In this document: positions 59,410-64,000 of the stretch, piece after piece
Layout of the letters: every line of letters begins with the position of its first letter
Numbering within the stretch: the first letter of the stretch is position 1
Source of the DNA: Ianthella basta
Lineage: Eukaryota > Porifera > Demospongiae > Verongiida > Ianthellidae
Assembly (NCBI GenBank): GCA_964019415.1
Contig: OZ025868.1
Span: 11,406,123 to 11,470,122, forward strand
Direction: 5' to 3'
DNA: 64,000 nucleotides
Program-made: the position numbers and the translations under genes
Notes under the pieces: generated by a model
The model's input: the letters and a program-made list of their open reading frames with translations, nothing else
Databases searched by the model: none
What the model was told of the DNA's origin: nothing

Positions 59410-59508
59410 TTGATTGCGATAGGAAAGAGGTGTTATCATCATCACTGGAAGCAGTAGGAGAGACATCAGTATTAACACTGTCACCACCATCATCAGGATT
59501 GTCGCTTG
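59410..59508 (-). CDS. Serial-exon gene, repeated exon copy E
   Basis: 99 nt between acceptor CTCCTTCTCTATAG and donor GTGAGC on the minus strand, phase 1-1. It encodes SDNPDDGGDSVNTDVSPTAS, then SDDDNTSFLSQS. The TASSDDxN block is shared with copies A and B. Upstream exons were not found. Confidence 0.42.
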
Positions 59509-59879
59509 CTATAGAGAAGGAGAGTGAGAAGACAAGAGAGGAAGTGAAGGGGGTAAGAGGTACAATGTGGACAGAATCACTACCTCACTTAATTAACCCT
59601 TTACGCCCAGAAATCCAAAATTCCCACGACAATTAGATGTTACAAAATAAAAATGTCCAAAAGCAGTAAACACAGGCGGAACACAATTTTGCCCTTGCCC
59701 TGAAATGAACGAATTTGACACCACCAGACTATAGCTATCATGTTGGGAATCAGCTCTCTTGGATGCATTAAATGGATACTGGGCATTTCAATAGAGACTT
59801 GAGGATTAGATTTACTAGTTGAGGCATTGTATATAACTTTCCCTATCCCATGTTGAAAGTGTTTGTAAATGATCCTTCT

Positions 59880-60420
59880 TCCTTCTTTTAATAGCTATAC
59901 GGCTAGCTACAAAGAGATGATCCAGATAGAGGCACAACTGCAGCTACAAGTGCCAGTCCTCTGCTAAGAACTCGAAAGTTTTATAACAATTTTGACAAGA
60001 CTCATTATTGTTTGCAATATTTTATATTCATTCTGTAATGAAATCTGAACTGTGAAAGTCGCAGTGTTCTACCTATTTAGGTCGCCATTTTTACAGGTAC
60101 TGGAATGATGCCCGAATACAATGGAAGCTGGGACAAAGGAGCAGACGTGTGGGAGACAGTGGAAATGGTGTGAGAGGGCGAGTTGACAGACGGTGTTGCT
60201 ATCTTACCGTCTGCCACATGTATCGCGTATGTGCAAGAGATGTAGGTAAGATGGGAACGGTCTTCGTAAGAATACGAACCCTAGCTGTCTTCGCACAGTA
60301 TTCGTGGTATGATGGTGCGATAGACGGTACAGTGGTCTGGCGTACCATTCCCTGTGTGGTCTCCCTAAGAAGTAGGATTATGGGAGTGCAAAGAAAATGC
60401 TTACAAGAGTGAGAGAGATC
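59880..60420 (+). repeat. Direct repeat pair 1, right copy
   Basis: Partner of 54780-55300. After TTTTTACAG one frame stays open to 60412 (NDARIQWKLGQRSRRVGDSG onward), corresponding to the frame open in the other copy. Coding status is unproven. Confidence 0.7.
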
Positions 60421-61004
60421 TCTCAGGTGCATTATGGACTGGCATGCAGCTGCAGAGCATTCCTGTTACGGGAACGTCCCATTGTTTACATTGCGGTTGC
60501 CTATGTAAACAAGTGCTTCCTGATACATAATCATGTGCATATACCCCCACATACGTTGCCATCGACGATTAAAAATGGCGGGGAGCACCAAGCCTCGTAC
60601 CGGAAACAGTGTTAACGCGCCTATGAAGGAAATAGTGCAGCTTCTTACAGTAGCAATCATACGACGAAAGAACATTTTTCTGTCATTTTGAGCGAGGGGA
60701 TTGTGAATTGACGGCAGTTCCAAGAAGAAGGACGTTATCATAGTCGTAAAAGTGCTGCAAAGCATATCTGTCCCCAATTCCTTATTCGTCACTGGCGTCG
60801 CACCGCCCTTTCACTCATCTTTCATGGCATCCATGGCAATAAGCTGAAAGAAGTGGCATGAATGAGAAATATTGCTTATAACAAGACATATAAATGATTG
60901 CACAATATCGCGTGCCTGTCCTTAAAGCACCTGAGCTTTTATTGGGCTTCCGTCATCGTCAATTATAGTTACTAATGATGCAGACATTGCTAACAGGACA
61001 AAGG
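60421..61004. other. No gene recognised
   Basis: Only short unsupported frames. Confidence 0.35.
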
Positions 61005-61200
61005 GGAGATAATATTGATTGGATTAGAGAACAGTTCTGGATTTATAAAACATCCTCAATGTCACCCATTAGGGTGTCAGTGAGGATGTACACCACTCAG
61101 CACTCAGGCGCTTCACACCCTCGAGCTTCATGCTTTAAATCTCGCAGACACCCCTTGGGCGGCATTAAACTATTGCAGACCACACATGACGGGGATATGA
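61005..61200 (+). repeat. Dispersed repeat, partner of 26020-26160
   Basis: It shares TTGATTGGA, AGAACAGTT, GTGTCAGTGAGGAT, CACTCAGCACTCAGG and CTCGAGC with the reverse complement of 26020-26160. Confidence 0.55.
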
Positions 61201-62284
61201 TTTACTTAAAGTTATTTTGAATTCCTTATGGAATTAATGGCACAGGGGATGAGATCGAGTTGCCTAAATACAGCATGAGTCAAAGAGTGGTTTAATGTGA
61301 CTTGTGTAGGTGGATCTGAAGAGTTCCGTCACATTTGGATGACATCATTAGGTGGCAATTGATTCCCTCAAAGTCCATTTATACTTACGCTGCGCACGTA
61401 TACAATATAGATGCTCAACCATCACCTTTTAACAGGTAACTGTCACCCACTTACTGGAAATAATCATGGAGAAATGAGGGGGATCGTTGAAAAGCATTAA
61501 TTGAAAGAAGGAATTATTGCAATGTTTTCTATGCATTGTATTGCAGTACTTACTTATTCTGCTGAACAAGGACTGCACCTGCAGAGTGGACAGGAAGGGC
61601 CCTCATGTGACAAGACAAGGAGAACTATTTTTACACACATACATACAGTATACATACGCGCATATGGGACATGTTATATGTAAACAATATAGTATGGTGA
61701 TTGCGCAACTATAGGGATTTAAGCATTGACAGGTGGTCCTATATATGTGATATAGACCTGAAAAGAGGTCTGATATCACGATATCAAAGCTCTGATTGCG
61801 CAACAGGTCTGATATCAAGAAGGAATGTAATGAAACCAGAGCCAAATGTGTGTACTGTCAGGCGAAGCAGTCTTACCATTTCACTGTGGCCGTGACAATC
61901 AGTGCTGCGGAGGATCTTGACGCTCCAAGAAAAAACGCGACCGCTAAAAATCGTCGCACGAAGGAAAGTCAGTTGGACAAGATACATGCGTAAAGGAACG
62001 TATTCTAGGACACGAGCACTGAGTCCGGCTCTGTTGCAAGAAACTATGGCGTGGAAGACGCGCAGACACGGTCCGTTGAGCGACTTCTTCAGATGACGAA
62101 CACAAAGTCCAGCCGGATATCGTCGAAAGCTCTCAAATGTGGTTAAAATTGTCTCCTCTAGTTCTGAGTCTGCATCGAAGTCGGTGTTCTGCCAGAAAAG
62201 AAGCGTTTTCAGGACTCTCCGTGTAGCACCCTGTCACGGCCACAACCAAAACTGCTGACTGTGCATTATTTTGAATTCGGTAAA
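61201..62284. other. No gene recognised
   Basis: Overlapping short frames occur on both strands (61700-62100). One + strand frame has a CVYC motif (CNETRAKCVYCQAKQSYHF), faintly like a zinc-binding fold, but there is no support from splicing or repeats. Confidence 0.3.
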
Positions 62285-62420
62285 TCTCATTGGTCAGCGT
62301 ACTGCCAATAGGCGCGCAGTATTCTCATTGGTCAGTCCTGAAGCTTGTTGTGACGTCACGGAGGCGTCTACTGAATGCAATGGTGCCGTAGCCCGTTCCA
62401 GAAGGTTCAGTGACGTAATG
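62285..62420. promoter_or_regulatory. CCAAT-box and CRE-like cluster, possible promoter
   Basis: Two CATTGGTCAG strings (inverted CCAAT boxes, near 62289 and 62327), a CCAAT at about 62306, a palindromic TGACGTCA near 62351 and a TGACGTAA near 62411 lie within 140 bp of CpG-containing DNA. This is typical of a TATA-less, perhaps bidirectional promoter. No gene start is assigned. Confidence 0.35.
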
Positions 62421-62522
62421 CAGGCGCTTATGGAATGCAAATGGCGTCGTTGCCGGAGAGGTCTAGGCTCGATATTGCTGCAGAAGGTTCGTTCCTGTTG
62501 CGCACTCACCATACTATATAAG

Positions 62523-62628
62523 ACATATAGTACGGTAGGTCGGTCTATAGCCTCTATATAGGACCTCGGCGCTCATATTTACCTCGGTCCTATATATCGG
62601 CTATAGACCTCCCTACCGTACTATATGT
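62523..62628. mobile_element. Small hairpin MITE, about 106 bp
   Basis: ACATATAGTACGGTAGG at the left pairs with CCTACCGTACTATATGT at the right. Pairing continues through GGTCTATAGCC and TATATAGGACC. It abuts the start of direct repeat 2, right copy. Confidence 0.75.
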
Positions 62629-62632
62629 ATTA

Positions 62633-63165
62633 CATGTGGCTTCTGCTGCGGCCGAATTTGACCTTTTTATATATTTTCACTTATATCTCCTACAGGGGCA
62701 GCTGGATCAGAACAAGACAAGTACAGTGGAAAAGACAATGAACCCTTTTGTAATTACATGCATGAGTTTTGTTATTAGAGCTTTACTACAGTGAGTTATA
62801 TCAACGATAGCGAAGGCACTAAAATAGCGGTATATGCCGTCACCGTATTGAAGGGGAAGTCTCAAACTTAGGAAAATGGTATTATTCGATGTGCATTTGT
62901 GCTATCTAACTTTTCCATGTGGGCAAAGTTGTTAAGCCATCCCCTGTGAAGCTATGATAAGAAAACTGTGACTACTTACTGGCTAGAAACATTTGAGGTC
63001 ATGTAACGCTAGATAGGAACCTTGCACAGCATTTGCCCACATGGAGAAGCTAGAGAATTCAGTTGACTAACCATTTTCATCTTCGTCCCACAAGAAAAAC
63101 TGCTCAACAAAAAGGCAAAGCCGTTTAGTGAAAGCCATGGCGAAAGAACTAATTTGCTGGGCATA
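62633..63165 (+). repeat. Direct repeat pair 2, right copy
   Basis: Partner of 56637-57165, in the same orientation. The flanks differ on both sides. Confidence 0.85.
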
Positions 63166-63619
63166 TCACATGACTTTCTTGTGACCAGAAGCTGTGGGCC
63201 TGTGACAAATACTGACGCCTCAGACTGCTTCTTCCTGTGTGGCTACCTACACTGTACCTTGCGTCACACATTGCGTTTTGATCATCTTCGCCAAGTAGTG
63301 TAGCAGTTCCAATACTATTCTGTCATAGTCTAATTCGCCTCCCCCAGTGTACATGTGTACTGTCCGGAAATGACATTTTATGACGATTTTGCTCCAGGCT
63401 TCCTTGCAACATGACAATCACATGATATCACATGACATCACATGGGTAGCCACGGCAACACAGGGATTTGATACCCTTAGGTGTTATATGAACCGGGTTC
63501 AGCCTATGTAAACAAAACGGACATATCACACAAGCGCGGGTGAATGTCAAGTGTCACATGGTTGTCAATTGTTGATAACTGTTAATAACAAGACACCCCA
63601 AGTTAGACCAATGGAAGAC

Positions 63620-64000
63620 CGCCATATATACAGAAGAGCCTCCGTGGTCTGAGTGAAAAGCTGGAGAGGCTTTAATTTGTGCACCACTCAGTATCTATTT
63701 GGTCTTCACCCAAGTACGCACCCTGAAGCAGACCTTATTAAAGATCAAGTCATGACTCCTAGATGAAAGGAAGAAAGGAGTGGTGTATCAGATCCCTTGT
63801 ATGCAGCAACTGTGATTGTGTGTACACAGGGGAATCGAAGAGAACTTTGAAAGTACGTGTGACAGAGCAGCACAAACGGGAGGTGAAGATGAGTGACCCT
63901 AACAATGGTATTGCAGTCCATGTGGCGGAGAGTCAACACAGTATTGATTGGCCAGGAGCCAAGGTTGTGAGAACAGTGAAAGGTTACTGGGAACGGAGAT
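63620..64000 (+). mobile_element. Penelope-like retroelement, coding end with GIY-YIG domain (runs off window)
   Basis: Peptides in successive frames: PYIQKSLRGLSEKLERL, CAPLSIYLVFTQVRTLKQTL, ERKKGVVYQIPC, then CDCVYTGESKRTLKVRVTEQ and NNGIAVHVAESQHSIDWPGA. The last two are the GIY-YIG endonuclease (VYTGES, the downstream Arg, and the NGIAVHV / HSIDW motif) that ends Penelope-like proteins. Several breaks are present, so it is inactive. The upstream reverse transcriptase is not in the window, so the copy is 5'-truncated or rearranged. Confidence 0.75.

Noticed and set aside
56637-63165. The 530-bp direct repeats as the two LTRs of the Ty3/Gypsy fossil
   Set aside because: A different sequence after the purine-rich tract, with a TATA box, looks like the real 3' LTR at 59019-59232. 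The 530-bp copies lie far outside and enclose unrelated repeats.

Overview
The window reads as nuclear DNA of an invertebrate animal. Genes are split by short GT-AG introns, microsatellites and hairpin elements are abundant, and LINE, Penelope-like, LTR and SINE remnants are all present. The main genes join long ankyrin-repeat arrays to death domains, and such families are often expanded in sponges and other early-branching marine animals. A sponge is my best guess, but nothing here proves it.

Left half (about 2.4-37.8 kb): a tandem cluster of paralogous ankyrin/death-domain genes on the + strand. Copy 1 (2448-6269) has one in-frame TAA. Copy 2 (7804-10330) is a decayed pseudogene whose 5' end is cut off at a TG microsatellite. 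Copy 3 (18036-23087) is intact and predicts about 1482 residues. Copy 4 (29640-32515) is interrupted by a one-base shift at a 9-G run. A fifth piece (35573-35798) is only part of a death-domain exon. All copies share one plan: a large first exon (ankyrin array, conserved middle region, first death domain), a linker exon of about 90-100 nt, and an exon with a second death domain. The ankyrin array has a three-repeat (99-residue, 297-bp) higher-order unit. Each gene is followed by homologous intergenic tail DNA, so whole gene-plus-tail units were duplicated. The last unit was partly duplicated again (32.3-35.6 against 35.6-37.8 kb) and carries relics of an adhesion-GPCR-like exon.

Middle (38-47 kb): mostly inverted-repeat DNA. 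It holds a 1.2-kb element with perfect-ended inverted repeats and exon-like frames, a 0.8-kb hairpin, a very large palindrome of about 3.3 kb (41864-45206) with nested central hairpins, and smaller hairpins.

Right part (47-64 kb): a candidate minus-strand gene built on a serially copied, symmetric (phase 1-1) small exon (59.4, 55.5, 48.7, 48.2 kb) with a proline-rich terminal exon at 47.3 kb. A broken LINE lies in one of its introns and a broken Ty3/Gypsy-type fossil lies upstream. There are two pairs of direct repeats, several inverted-repeat elements, and the coding end of a Penelope-like retroelement at the right edge.

The ankyrin/death-domain proteins are probably cytoplasmic signalling scaffolds: ankyrin arrays bind partners and death domains self-associate. 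That role is inferred from the domain families, not shown by the sequence. Everything is read by eye, so homology claims beyond obvious motifs are labelled as inference.
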